Shown: positions 30,664 through 38,491 of the stretch, piece after piece | Layout: the number at the start of each line of letters is the position of its first letter | Position numbering within the stretch: the stretch's first letter is position 1 | Origin: Mycolicibacterium baixiangningiae | GTDB lineage: Bacteria > Actinomycetota > Actinomycetes > Mycobacteriales > Mycobacteriaceae | Assembly: GCF_016313185.1 (NCBI RefSeq) | Contig: NZ_CP066218.1 | Span: 1,984,001 to 2,048,000, forward strand | Direction of reading: 5' to 3' | DNA: 64,000 nucleotides | Position numbers and translations under genes: made by a program | The notes under the pieces: generated by a model | Told to the model about the DNA's origin: nothing | Database searches by the model: none | The model's input: only the letters and a program-made list of their open reading frames with translations

Positions 30664-32031
30664 ATGCCGGCAACTCGCCCCGGAGAATGGCTCGATCCCG
30701 CTTCCGGTCTCGGCTTGGGTCTCGACGACGTTGCGCCCGGGACGTTCAACATGACCATCCCCACCGACCGTTACACCTGTCCCGATTACGCCGCGCGCGA
30801 GCGGGAAGTGATCTGGATGCGGGCCTGGCAGATCGCGGGCCGCGTCGAGGACCTGCCGAAGCCCGGCGACTGGAAGAAGTACCAGATCCTCGATCAGTCC
30901 TTCATCATCGTCCGCGGGAAAGACAGCGCGCTCAGGGGTTTCGTCAACGCCTGCAGGCACCGCGGCAACGCGCTGTGCGTCACCGAGACCGGCAATGCCA
31001 AGCGCGGATTCCTCTGCCAGTACCACCTCTGGTCCTACGACCTGGAGGGCAGATTGAAGGGACTGTTGCGCGAGAACCTCGCCGGCCCGATCGACAAGAC
31101 CGAGAATTCGCTACTCCAGGTGTCGGTCGACACCTTCGCCGGCTTCATCTTCCTCAACCCGGACCCCGACGCAGAGCCACTGCGTGAGTACCTCGGCGAG
31201 GATGTGGTCGCTCTGCTGGAGCCCTACAACATCGAGCAGTTCACCACCGTCATGGACGTCACCGAGGCCATCGAGTGCAACTGGAAAGTCGTCATGGATG
31301 CCTTCGAAGAGGGCTATCACATCAACGGCATCCATCCCCAGTTGCTGCAGGTGCTGCACATCAATCCGAGGACCGCGCGGTACCGGTTCTTCGAAAACCA
31401 CAGCGTCGCGATGGCTCCGTTCGAGGTGGTGGGCGCCGGTGTGCAGGATCAGGTCGCGGGGATCCTGGCGCTGCCCGAGACCTTCCCCGGGACAGTCGCG
31501 GTGATCCCGCGGTTCCAGGAACTGATCGCTCCCTACCAGGACGCGGAGGGGAACGTGGCGTTCCCGGACGGCGTCACCGCCCGTGTCCTGTTGCAGCAGG
31601 CCACCCGCGAAGTGCTGACCGGGATGGGTCTCGACGTCAGTGGTCTGACCGATGGTCAAATGGTCGACAACCAAGGGTGGGTGCTGTTCCCCAATTACTT
31701 CATGACAGTGCGTGCAGGCGAATGCCACGTCATCATGTCGGCGCCGCATCCGGACGGTGATCCGAACCGGTGCATCTGGCATGTGGCCAGCTACATGTAT
31801 CTGCCGGAGGAGTTCCGTGACGCCGTCCGGGCCGAGGCGATCGTGGTCGACACGCCGGGAAGTCACAAGTACTTCGAGGCGCTCCAGCAGGACTACGAGC
31901 AGATGCCCCGCCAGCAGAAGGGCCTGCGTAACGACCGGCTCGACCACATGTCGCTGGTCAAAGAAGAGGTCGTCATCGCTCACTACCACTCGGTAGTGGA
32001 CCGCTACATGGCCGGCGCCGCAAAGCGCTGA
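30664..32031 (+). CDS. Rieske aromatic ring-hydroxylating oxygenase alpha subunit (third)
   Basis: Oxygenase of 455 residues, distinct from the two cassette copies. Rieske ligands are CRH (97-99) and CQYH (118-121), with 18 residues between; the iron site is Asp212 with His219 and His224 (MDAFEEGYHINGIH). It resembles dioxygenase alpha subunits of broad aromatic type. The ATG at 30664 has AGGAGGA eight bases upstream; an in-frame start at 30631 would place the ribosome site inside the gene. The gene is followed by decayed NTF2-fold fragments, which may include what is left of a beta-subunit-like partner (inference). Confidence 0.92.
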   Translation: MPATRPGEWLDPASGLGLGLDDVAPGTFNMTIPTDRYTCPDYAAREREVIWMRAWQIAGRVEDLPKPGDWKKYQILDQSFIIVRGKDSALRGFVNACRHRGNALCVTETGNAKRGFLCQYHLWSYDLEGRLKGLLRENLAGPIDKTENSLLQVSVDTFAGFIFLNPDPDAEPLREYLGEDVVALLEPYNIEQFTTVMDVTEAIECNWKVVMDAFEEGYHINGIHPQLLQVLHINPRTARYRFFENHSVAMAPFEVVGAGVQDQVAGILALPETFPGTVAVIPRFQELIAPYQDAEGNVAFPDGVTARVLLQQATREVLTGMGLDVSGLTDGQMVDNQGWVLFPNYFMTVRAGECHVIMSAPHPDGDPNRCIWHVASYMYLPEEFRDAVRAEAIVVDTPGSHKYFEALQQDYEQMPRQQKGLRNDRLDHMSLVKEEVVIAHYHSVVDRYMAGAAKR

Positions 32032-32062
32032 TCTGGACCATCGCAACCGAAAGAAGGACACG

Positions 32063-32188
32063 TTGAACCTGCAGCAACGTATCGCCCATCAGGTTCGGAT
32101 GGGCGAGGCCTATCGCGACGCGTGGAAGTTCGCCGAGGACGGGGTGTACGTCTCGGCGTACTTCGCCGCCGCGGGGGTGGCGGCGTGA
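32063..32188 (+). pseudogene. truncated SnoaL-like gene remnant (41 codons)
   Basis: TTG start with AGAAGGACACG upstream, encoding 41 residues. It aligns with the start of the SnoaL-like protein at 15063: both read M-x-L-x-x-R-I-A, then R-M-x-E-x-Y-R-D, then W-x-F-x-x-D-x-V-Y-x-S-x-Y-F. About 14 residues between YRD and W are missing and everything after YF is gone. The stop overlaps the next gene by GTGA, so it may still serve as a translated leader. I call it a remnant; a functional micro-protein cannot be excluded. Confidence 0.6.
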
Positions 32189-32649
32189 CCACGATCGAGG
32201 ATGTCATCGGCGAGAGCACCGGACGGTCACGGGCGGTTCTGGAGTACAGCCAGACGATGAGCGCTCTGGTGAAAAGTGCGAAGGAGCCTGGCTTCTCGGT
32301 CGGGAGCTGGGCCCCGCTGGCCGAGTTGGTCGCGGTCGACGAATTCGTCCGCATCGGCCCGTTCAAAGAGGTGATGAACTGGGACGAGTACGCCGAGTTC
32401 CTCACCAACTGGGCGAAGTCCTCGGACTGGGACTGCTCGTTCAAGCGCCTCACCGAAGCAGCGGACGTGGCGTTCCTCGAACTCGAGGAGCGCAGTCGGA
32501 TCGGTGACTTCAGCAGCGTGGTCAACACCGCCTCGGTCTTCGAGTTCAACGCAGACAACAAGATTCGGTACATCGCCGTCTACCTGCAGATGCAGCTCCC
32601 CGACCCGGCCACGCTGCCCGACTTCCAGGGCGCCGGGGGCGCTGAGTGA
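32185..32649 (+). CDS. NTF2-like fold protein, uncharacterised
   Basis: Protein of 154 residues starting at GTG 32185 (MTTIEDVIGESTGRSRAVLE). The pattern of an N-terminal helix followed by strands (CSFKRLTEAADVAFLELEER, SSVVNTASVFEFNADNKIRY, IAVYLQMQLP) fits the SnoaL/NTF2 fold, similar to limonene-epoxide-hydrolase-like or ring-cleavage accessory proteins. It overlaps the truncated gene before it and the chimeric pseudogene after it, both by GTGA. It appears intact, unlike its neighbours. Function unknown. Confidence 0.65.
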   Translation: MTTIEDVIGESTGRSRAVLEYSQTMSALVKSAKEPGFSVGSWAPLAELVAVDEFVRIGPFKEVMNWDEYAEFLTNWAKSSDWDCSFKRLTEAADVAFLELEERSRIGDFSSVVNTASVFEFNADNKIRYIAVYLQMQLPDPATLPDFQGAGGAE

Positions 32650-32984
32650 CGGACCAGCCGACCTCGACCGACATCGACGCGGCCGACTTCTTCACCGACG
32701 ACACGGTGCGGCACGACCCGTATGAGTGCCTGGCGGCTGTACGCGACGCTGTCTACAACGGCAACTTGCCCTTCTCGTCGTGCACCGCTGACGTGAGCGG
32801 AGAGTCGGCGACGGTGCGGCCCATATTCTACAACCCCATGCAACTGCCCCGGCATGCCCGACTTCAGCTCTTGCGGCGGCTACTACCACCACGAACTGGT
32901 GCGCACCCCCCACGGCCGGCGCAGCAGACAGCTGCGCGAAGAGAACATCTGGTTCACCGATCCGTTGACGACACGGCCGACTGA
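32646..32984 (+). pseudogene. chimeric pseudogene: P450 N-terminus fused to frameshifted NTF2-fold C-terminus
   Basis: Codons 1-34 (DAADFFTDDTVRHDPYECLA) look like the N-terminus of a P450. From about 32748 the sequence turns into an NTF2/SnoaL C-terminus: SGESATVRPIFYNPMQLP, then in the +1 frame GMPDFSSCGGYYHHELVRT and LREENIWFTDP. The switch of frame is explained by one extra C in the CCCC run at 32847-32850. So a deletion joined two genes and a frameshift followed. In the original frame it reads out-of-frame residues to a stop at 32984. Neither product can be functional. Confidence 0.65.
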
Positions 32985-32993
32985 GGACTCCAC

Positions 32994-33884
32994 ATGCAGA
33001 TCTGGACCGGCACCGCGTTCATGCACACCACCGAGGCTGTCCCCGTCGCGCGCATGCTCGACGAGGCGGGCTTCGACGGAATCGTGGTCTCCGACCACAT
33101 GATCTATCCCCGTAACCTGGCCTCACCGTATCCATCACCCACGGGTAAGCCGATGTGGACACCGGAGACCGCCTGGCCGGACTCCTGGGTGCTCATCGGC
33201 GCGATGGCCGCGGTGACCCAGCGGATCCGGTTCACCAACGCCGTCTACATCGCCCCGGCCCGCCCCTTGCTCGAGGTCGCCAAACAAGTGGCCACCGCCG
33301 CGGTCATCTCCGAAGATCGTGTGGCGCTGACGGTCGGCGCCGGGTGGATGCGCGAAGAGTTCGAGTTGATGGGTCAGGACTTCACCAACCGCGGCCGACG
33401 ACTCGACGAGATGATCCAGGCGCTGCCCGCCCTGTGGCAGGGCGGCTGGGTGTCGTGGATTGGAAAGTACTACCAGGTACCCGAATTGATGTTGGAGCCG
33501 CACCCGCAGAAGCCTGTCCCGGTCATGTGCGGCGGAGAATCTGAAGCGGCGCTTCGCCGGGCCGCGCGGTTGTGCGACGGCTGGGTCGGTAACGCCTATA
33601 CGTGGGAAGACGCGGCACAGAAAATCACCACACTCAACGCGATGCGGCGCGAATACGGACGCGACAACGACCCCTTCGAGATCATGCTCGCCATCCGCGA
33701 TCTGCCCTCGGTGGAGATGTTCAGACGCGCCGAGGACATCGGCGTCACCGCGGTGATGTGCAGCCCGTGGGCCATGGCCGACGACGTCGCCGCCGGCGCC
33801 CACGACGGTTTCAAGTTGACCGCGGACCGCTACCGGGAACCCATCGAACGGTTCGCCGAGAACATCCTGGCCAAGATCTCCTGA
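32994..33884 (+). CDS. LLM-class F420-dependent oxidoreductase
   Basis: Luciferase-like monooxygenase-fold protein of 296 residues. The start MQIWTGTAFMHTTEAVPVAR, the VTQRIRFTNAVYIAPARPLL strand and the C-terminal domain ending in RFAENILAKIS are typical of the F420-dependent LLM group common in mycobacteria. Family members reduce or oxidise alcohols, ketones or sulfonates with coenzyme F420, or FMN in other branches. ATG at 32994 follows a GAGGACTCCAC ribosome site. It lies between decayed genes but is itself intact. Confidence 0.88.
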   Translation: MQIWTGTAFMHTTEAVPVARMLDEAGFDGIVVSDHMIYPRNLASPYPSPTGKPMWTPETAWPDSWVLIGAMAAVTQRIRFTNAVYIAPARPLLEVAKQVATAAVISEDRVALTVGAGWMREEFELMGQDFTNRGRRLDEMIQALPALWQGGWVSWIGKYYQVPELMLEPHPQKPVPVMCGGESEAALRRAARLCDGWVGNAYTWEDAAQKITTLNAMRREYGRDNDPFEIMLAIRDLPSVEMFRRAEDIGVTAVMCSPWAMADDVAAGAHDGFKLTADRYREPIERFAENILAKIS

Positions 33885-33898
33885 CACCGAGAATCGAG

Positions 33899-34026
33899 AT
33901 GACGAACGTCGCTGCGGCGCAAACCGTCCCGCGGCCACCCGAACGGGGACTGGCTGGACACAGCGTACCTGCGGTTCACCCCTGAGGGTCCGTTCGCCCC
34001 TGGTGGCGACATGGGTGAAGCGCTCT
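33899..34026 (+). pseudogene. enoyl-CoA hydratase N-terminal remnant
   Basis: The ATG at 33899 opens MTNVAAAQTVPRPPE; after one extra C (33944) the next frame continues GDWLDTAYLRFTPEGPF and then FAPGGDMGEALW. Both parts recall the N-terminus of mycobacterial enoyl-CoA hydratases, where GDWL-x-T-x-YLRF is followed by about 35 residues before FAPGGDMGG. Here those residues are deleted and the rest of the gene is missing. The remaining 103 bases up to the P450 stop at 34130 show nothing else. Identification is from memory of the family and is moderate. Confidence 0.5.
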
Positions 34027-34129
34027 GGTGCCCGACGACACAGCAGACAACGCAGCGACCTTGCTCGGCGGCATTGCTGCGGTTCATGCGACGTGAAAAC
34101 CACCGTGCACCAGCACGAATCGCATCGGG

Positions 34130-35335
34130 CTAGGTCAGCACGCGCACCGGGACATGCGACCAGCCCGCAACGTTCTGCATGGCCACCCGGCGACACTCGT
34201 CCCACCGCACCTCGTAGCGGGGCATGAAGTCGAGCAGACGCTCCAGCGCGATCGCGCTCTCCATCCGGGCGAGTGCGGCGCCCAGGCAGCTGTGCACGCC
34301 GTATCCGAACCCGAGGTTCTGCGCCTCGGTGCGGTCACGGTCGATGTCGAACGCATCGGCGTCGGTGAACGCCTCCGGATCCCGGTTGGCCGACCCGCCC
34401 AGCAGGAAGACCGGCTTACCCTCTGGGATCGTGACCCCGTGCAGGGTGACCTCTTTCATCGAGCGGCGAACGTTGTACTGCACGGGCCCGTCGTAGCGCA
34501 GCAGTTCCTCCACCGCCGCGGGGATCTTGCTGCGATCGTCGAGTAGCTTCTGCCACTGGTCGGGATTGCGGGCGAACGTCACCGCGGCGTTGCCGATCAG
34601 CTTGGTGACGGTCTCGGCGCCGGCGCCCCCCAGAAGCGTGGCGAAGCCGGCGATCTCGAAATCGTCGAGGCGTTCCATCTGCCCGTCTTCGCGTTCGATC
34701 TCGGCCTGCACGAGGCGGCTGAACATATCGTCCTGCGGTTGCGCCCGCCGCTGCTGAATCAGCTCGAAGTACAGCCCCATCGCCTCCGCGATGGCCTGCA
34801 AACCCTCCTGGGACATCTCGACCTGTCCGGGCTCCCGGTGTAGTGAGGTGTCCACCCACTGGCGCACCTGCTGCCGGCGATCCTCGGGGACCCCGAGCAT
34901 CCGGGTGATCACCTCTACCGGAAAGAACGCGGAGAACTCCTGGACCACGTCGAAGTTCTCGGGATCGGCGGCGCGAAAGCACTGATCGATCGTCTCGACG
35001 ACCATTTCCTTCAGGTTCGCGATCGCGCGCGGCGTGAACACCTTGTTGACCAGGCTGCGCATCTGCCGATGCTCGGGCGGGTCCATGAGGATGATCATCT
35101 TCATGGGTAGCGGTTCGCCGGACTTCACCATCGCCAGGTCGAGTCCGTAGGCCGACGAGTACGTCTCGTAGTCCTTGAACGCGGCCGCCACATCCGTGTG
35201 TCGAGAGAGCGCGTAGAAGTCCTGTTCCTCGTTGTAGTACACCGGCGCCTCTTCGCGCATGCGCCGGTAGAGCTCCCACGGTCCGTTGAAGAACTCCTCG
35301 GAAAAGGGGTCGAACACGAGCTTCGATGTGGTCAC
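34130..35335 (-). CDS. cytochrome P450
   Basis: P450 of 401 residues. The I-helix reads GGAGAETVTKL, ExxR is in EELLRYDGP and the haem loop is FGYGVHSCLG with Cys near residue 350. It is clearly paralogous to the P450 at 35552 (same opening TKLVF-type residues, same DPPEHRQMRSLVNKVFTPRA block and same C-terminus NVAG-x-x-HVPV). It lies 19 bases after a ferredoxin gene in the same operon, which can serve both P450s. Substrate unknown. Confidence 0.93.
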   Translation of the reverse strand: MTTSKLVFDPFSEEFFNGPWELYRRMREEAPVYYNEEQDFYALSRHTDVAAAFKDYETYSSAYGLDLAMVKSGEPLPMKMIILMDPPEHRQMRSLVNKVFTPRAIANLKEMVVETIDQCFRAADPENFDVVQEFSAFFPVEVITRMLGVPEDRRQQVRQWVDTSLHREPGQVEMSQEGLQAIAEAMGLYFELIQQRRAQPQDDMFSRLVQAEIEREDGQMERLDDFEIAGFATLLGGAGAETVTKLIGNAAVTFARNPDQWQKLLDDRSKIPAAVEELLRYDGPVQYNVRRSMKEVTLHGVTIPEGKPVFLLGGSANRDPEAFTDADAFDIDRDRTEAQNLGFGYGVHSCLGAALARMESAIALERLLDFMPRYEVRWDECRRVAMQNVAGWSHVPVRVLT

Positions 35336-35354
35336 TGAATCTCTCTCTGCGTGG

Positions 35355-35555
35355 TCATTCGTCGCGGATGGCGATGGCCTGTCGCGGGCACTGGCGGACG
35401 GCTTCTCTGACTTGCTGTTCGTTGTCGGGTGTGACGTCTTCCTGCAGTACGTGCAGGTAATCGTCGTCGTCGAGGTCGAAGACCTCCGGGATGATGCCCA
35501 TGCACACCCCGTTGCTTTCGCAGAGCCCGAAGTCGACTTCGATCTTCTCGGTCAC
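35355..35555 (-). CDS. [3Fe-4S] P450 ferredoxin
   Basis: Ferredoxin of 66 residues, GTG start at 35555 overlapping the stop of the upstream P450 as GTGA. The cluster motif is CESNGVC (Cys12, Cys18; Asn at the variable position) with distal CPRQAI. The reading frame is open to 35681 but that part is antisense-frame overlap with the P450. Sandwiched between two paralogous P450 genes, so it probably donates electrons to both. Confidence 0.9.
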   Translation of the reverse strand: MTEKIEVDFGLCESNGVCMGIIPEVFDLDDDDYLHVLQEDVTPDNEQQVREAVRQCPRQAIAIRDE

Positions 35556-36754
35556 GTCAACACCTTCACGGGGACGTGGTGATAACCGGCGACGTTCTGC
35601 ATGTTGGTTCGCTGCAGACCGTCGACATCGACCTCGTAGCGCGGCATGAAGTCCAGCAGGTGATCGAGTGCGATCGCGCACTCCATGCGGGCCAACGCGG
35701 CGCCGAGGCAGCTGTGGATGCCGTAACCGAGTCCCAGATTCTGGGCCTGACTGCGGTCACGGGTGATGTCGAACGTCTCGGCGTCATCGAATGCGCGCGG
35801 ATCCCGGTTGGCAGCGGCGCCCATCAGAAAAACCGGTTTCCCGGCCGGCACCGTGCCATTGGGCAGTTCGACGTCCTTGATGCTGAACCGGACGTTGTAC
35901 TGCACCGGCCCGACGTAGCGCAGCAGTTCTTCGACCGCGGCCGGAATCAGGCTGCGGTCGTCGAGCAGCATCTGCCACTGCTCGGGGTGCTCGGCGAAGA
36001 CGACCGTGGCACTGCCGAGCAGTTTGGTCACGGTCTCGGCGCCCGCACCGCCCAATAGCGCTGTGAAGCCGGTGATCTCGATGTCATCGAGCATGCGCGT
36101 GCTGCCGTCGGGGCCGGAGATCTCTGCCGCGATCAGCCGGCTGATCATGTCGTCCTGCGGGTTCTTCCGGCGCTCCTGCACCAGACCGTAGTAGTAGACG
36201 CCCGATTCGACGTTGGCCTCCATTGCCTGGTCGCTGAGTTCGTTGAGTCCCGGCTTGCACTCCAGGCCCTTGTCGATCCAGTGCCGGACCTGCTGGCGGA
36301 ACTCCTCGGGGACCCCGGCCATTCGGGTGATCACCTCGACGGGAAAGGGGCCCGAGAAGTCCTGCACCACGTCGAAATTGTCGGGATCGACCCTGCTCAG
36401 GTAGTGCTCGACGAGATGGACCACGGTCTCGCGCTGCGACTGGATGGCCCGCGGGGTGAAGGCCTTGTTGAGAAGGCTGCGCATGTGCCGATGGTCCGGC
36501 GGGTCCATGAAGATGATCATCTTCTGCGGTTCCTCGCCGGAGCGGATCTGCGCCAGATGGCACCCCCGGGCGGACGAGAACGAGTCATGATCCTTGAACG
36601 CCGCCGCCACGTCGGCGTGCCGGGTCAGCGCGTAGAAGTCCAGTTCGTCGTCGTAGTAGATCGGGGCTTCGTCACGCATCCGCCGATAGATCTCGTACGG
36701 GTTCTCGAAGTAGTCCTCTGCCACGGGGCTGAACACCAGTTTGGGCTTAGTCAC
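35552..36754 (-). CDS. cytochrome P450 with Leu in the haem loop
   Basis: P450 of 400 residues, paralogous to 34130-35335. The I-helix GGAGAETVTKL and EELLRYVGP are standard. The haem loop reads LGYGIHSCLG, with Leu where the FxxGxxxC signature has Phe; Cys is near residue 349. The change from Phe at the residue that packs against the haem thiolate can tune redox potential in other P450s. It is the first gene of a P450-ferredoxin-P450 operon; a complex inverted repeat lies 31-62 bases upstream of its start. Confidence 0.92.
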   Translation of the reverse strand: MTKPKLVFSPVAEDYFENPYEIYRRMRDEAPIYYDDELDFYALTRHADVAAAFKDHDSFSSARGCHLAQIRSGEEPQKMIIFMDPPDHRHMRSLLNKAFTPRAIQSQRETVVHLVEHYLSRVDPDNFDVVQDFSGPFPVEVITRMAGVPEEFRQQVRHWIDKGLECKPGLNELSDQAMEANVESGVYYYGLVQERRKNPQDDMISRLIAAEISGPDGSTRMLDDIEITGFTALLGGAGAETVTKLLGSATVVFAEHPEQWQMLLDDRSLIPAAVEELLRYVGPVQYNVRFSIKDVELPNGTVPAGKPVFLMGAAANRDPRAFDDAETFDITRDRSQAQNLGLGYGIHSCLGAALARMECAIALDHLLDFMPRYEVDVDGLQRTNMQNVAGYHHVPVKVLT

Positions 36755-36784
36755 TGCGTCCTCCTCGGCGCCGCTCTCAGAGCC

Positions 36785-36816
36785 GGAAACGTTACGGAAA
36801 GGTGTTTCCCTGTAAC
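36785..36816. promoter_or_regulatory. nested inverted repeats upstream of P450 operon
   Basis: GGAAA (36796-36800) and TTTCC (36805-36809) form a perfect pair around GGTG, enclosed by GTTAC (36791-36795) and GTAAC (36812-36816). GGAAAC (36785) and GTTTCC (36804) form another pairing. The site lies just upstream of the P450 start at 36754 in an otherwise featureless 124-base gap, so it is a candidate operator for the P450-ferredoxin-P450 operon. Confidence 0.45.
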
Positions 36817-36878
36817 GGATCCAGTATGCGACACATGGTCTCGAAAGTCAGCTGATTCGGCAATGCGGAGGCGGCGCG

Positions 36879-37676
36879 TCACGTTCCCGCGCCCGCCACG
36901 AGGGATTCGAGCTCGCCGAGGTCGCCGCCGAGTTCGGCAACGGTCTGGCGCACCACCGCGACGTCCTTGCCGATGAACTCGCCCACCGCGGACTTGAACC
37001 GGTCGGCTGAGCCCGCCGACGCGATCATGGACAACACCCGGCTCTGCGCGCTGCCGTGGTTGAGCGCGTTCAGCAGTGCACCTTCCTCGATGCCGAGCCG
37101 CCCACCGAGCCGCACGCCCTCGGCGACCAGCCCGATCTGTGCCGCGAACAACGCGTTGTTGACGAGCTTGACCACCTGACCGGAGCCCGTGGGACCGGCG
37201 TGCAGGACCGGGTCGGCGTAGCTCGCCAGCACCGGCCGCACACGGGTCACGGCATCGTCGGCACCGCCCACAAAGACCGTGAGTGCGCCGGCGGCGATGT
37301 CGTGTGGGCCGCCGCTGACCGGTGCGTCGACGATCTCCACCCCGTACTCCTGCGCGCGTGCGGCGATGTCCCTGGCGGTGACCGGACTGCCGGTGGTGTG
37401 GATCACCAGCGTGGCGCGCGGCGACATGGCCTTGAGGAGGCCATCGTCGAGGCACAGGGTGCGCACCTGGTCGTCGGTGAACACGCAGACGATCACGACG
37501 TCGGCCGCGGTGGCGACGTCGGACGGTTCGGACACCGCGCCGGCGCCCAGTTCGGTTGCTGCCGTGCGCTTCTCCTGGGTCCGGCCCAGCACGGTGACGG
37601 TGTGCCCGGCGTCGACGAGCCTGCGCACCATCGGGGCCCCCATCCGCCCCGCCCCGACGAAACCGACCTTGCTCAC
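36879..37676 (-). CDS. NAD(P)-dependent beta-hydroxyacid dehydrogenase (6PGDH/HIBADH family), copy A
   Basis: Dehydrogenase of 265 residues. The dinucleotide motif GFVGAGRMGAPMVRRL opens the protein, DAPVSGG marks the substrate loop and the catalytic Lys is in GSGQVVKLVNNAL. Family members oxidise 3-hydroxyisobutyrate-like beta-hydroxyacids or reduce the corresponding semialdehydes or imines. The start overlaps the stop of the paralogous gene before it as ATGA. Last gene of the six-gene operon starting at 42649. Tandem copies imply two successive or stereospecific oxidations (inference). Confidence 0.9.
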   Translation of the reverse strand: MSKVGFVGAGRMGAPMVRRLVDAGHTVTVLGRTQEKRTAATELGAGAVSEPSDVATAADVVIVCVFTDDQVRTLCLDDGLLKAMSPRATLVIHTTGSPVTARDIAARAQEYGVEIVDAPVSGGPHDIAAGALTVFVGGADDAVTRVRPVLASYADPVLHAGPTGSGQVVKLVNNALFAAQIGLVAEGVRLGGRLGIEEGALLNALNHGSAQSRVLSMIASAGSADRFKSAVGEFIGKDVAVVRQTVAELGGDLGELESLVAGAGT

Positions 37677-38491
37677 CGCGGGTGGTCCATCGACGCCAGT
37701 GCGGTGTCGGCCGCGGTGAACACCGACCCCTCCGGTGCTGAGGCGGTTGCCGCGATGCTCGCGGCGTGTCGGACGTCCTTCCGTAGCAGCGCACCCGCGA
37801 TCGGTGCGAGGCCCTCGACGGTTCCGCCGAACATGCTGATGCTGCCGAGCGCCTTGCTGGTGGCCGATCCGCCGTTGAGTACCTCGGCCAGGCGGACCCG
37901 GGGGATGCCCAGTGATTCGCCGAGTTCCAGTGTGCTCAAGGCGCTGCCGAGGTTGGCGGTGAACAGCAGGTTGTTCAGGATCTTGGTCACCTGACCGCTG
38001 CCCAGGGGGCCCAGGTGCACGATCGGGTCGGCGTAGGAGGCGAACACGGGGCGCGCCTTCTCGACGTCCTCCTCCTCGCCACCGGCCATGACCAGCAGCG
38101 TGCCCTGTTCGGCCGCGGGTGCGCCGCCGCTGACGGGGGCGTCGATCACCGAAACGTTCTGTGCGGCGGCCTTCTCCGCGATCTCCCTACACGTGTCCGG
38201 GTGCACGGTGCTGTGGATCGCGATCATCGCCCCGGGTGTCAGACCCGCCAGCACGCCGGTGTCGCCGTAGACGACGTCGCGGACGTCGTCGTCACCGACC
38301 ACGCACAGGCACACCAGATCGCTGGCCGCCGCGAGCTCGGCGGGACTCCCCGCGACCTTCGCGCCGGTGTCGGCGAACGGTTCGACCGAGGCGGGTCGGC
38401 GCGCCCACAGCGTCAGCTCGTGACCGCCCTCGGCGATCCGCCGCGCCATCGGCGCACCCTGGCTGCCCAGGCCTATGAACCCGACGCGCAT
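37673..38491 (-). CDS. NAD(P)-dependent beta-hydroxyacid dehydrogenase (6PGDH/HIBADH family), copy B
   Basis: Dehydrogenase of 272 residues, paralogous to 36879-37676. It opens with GFIGLGSQGAPMARRI, contains DAPVSGG and the catalytic Lys in GSGQVTKILNNLL. The start codon lies directly after the stop of the hydrolase gene, with no gap. Cofactor preference is not clear from the first strand. Cytosolic enzyme of the same operon as the thiolase fusion and NuoF-like protein. Confidence 0.9.
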   Translation of the reverse strand: MRVGFIGLGSQGAPMARRIAEGGHELTLWARRPASVEPFADTGAKVAGSPAELAAASDLVCLCVVGDDDVRDVVYGDTGVLAGLTPGAMIAIHSTVHPDTCREIAEKAAAQNVSVIDAPVSGGAPAAEQGTLLVMAGGEEEDVEKARPVFASYADPIVHLGPLGSGQVTKILNNLLFTANLGSALSTLELGESLGIPRVRLAEVLNGGSATSKALGSISMFGGTVEGLAPIAGALLRKDVRHAASIAATASAPEGSVFTAADTALASMDHPR

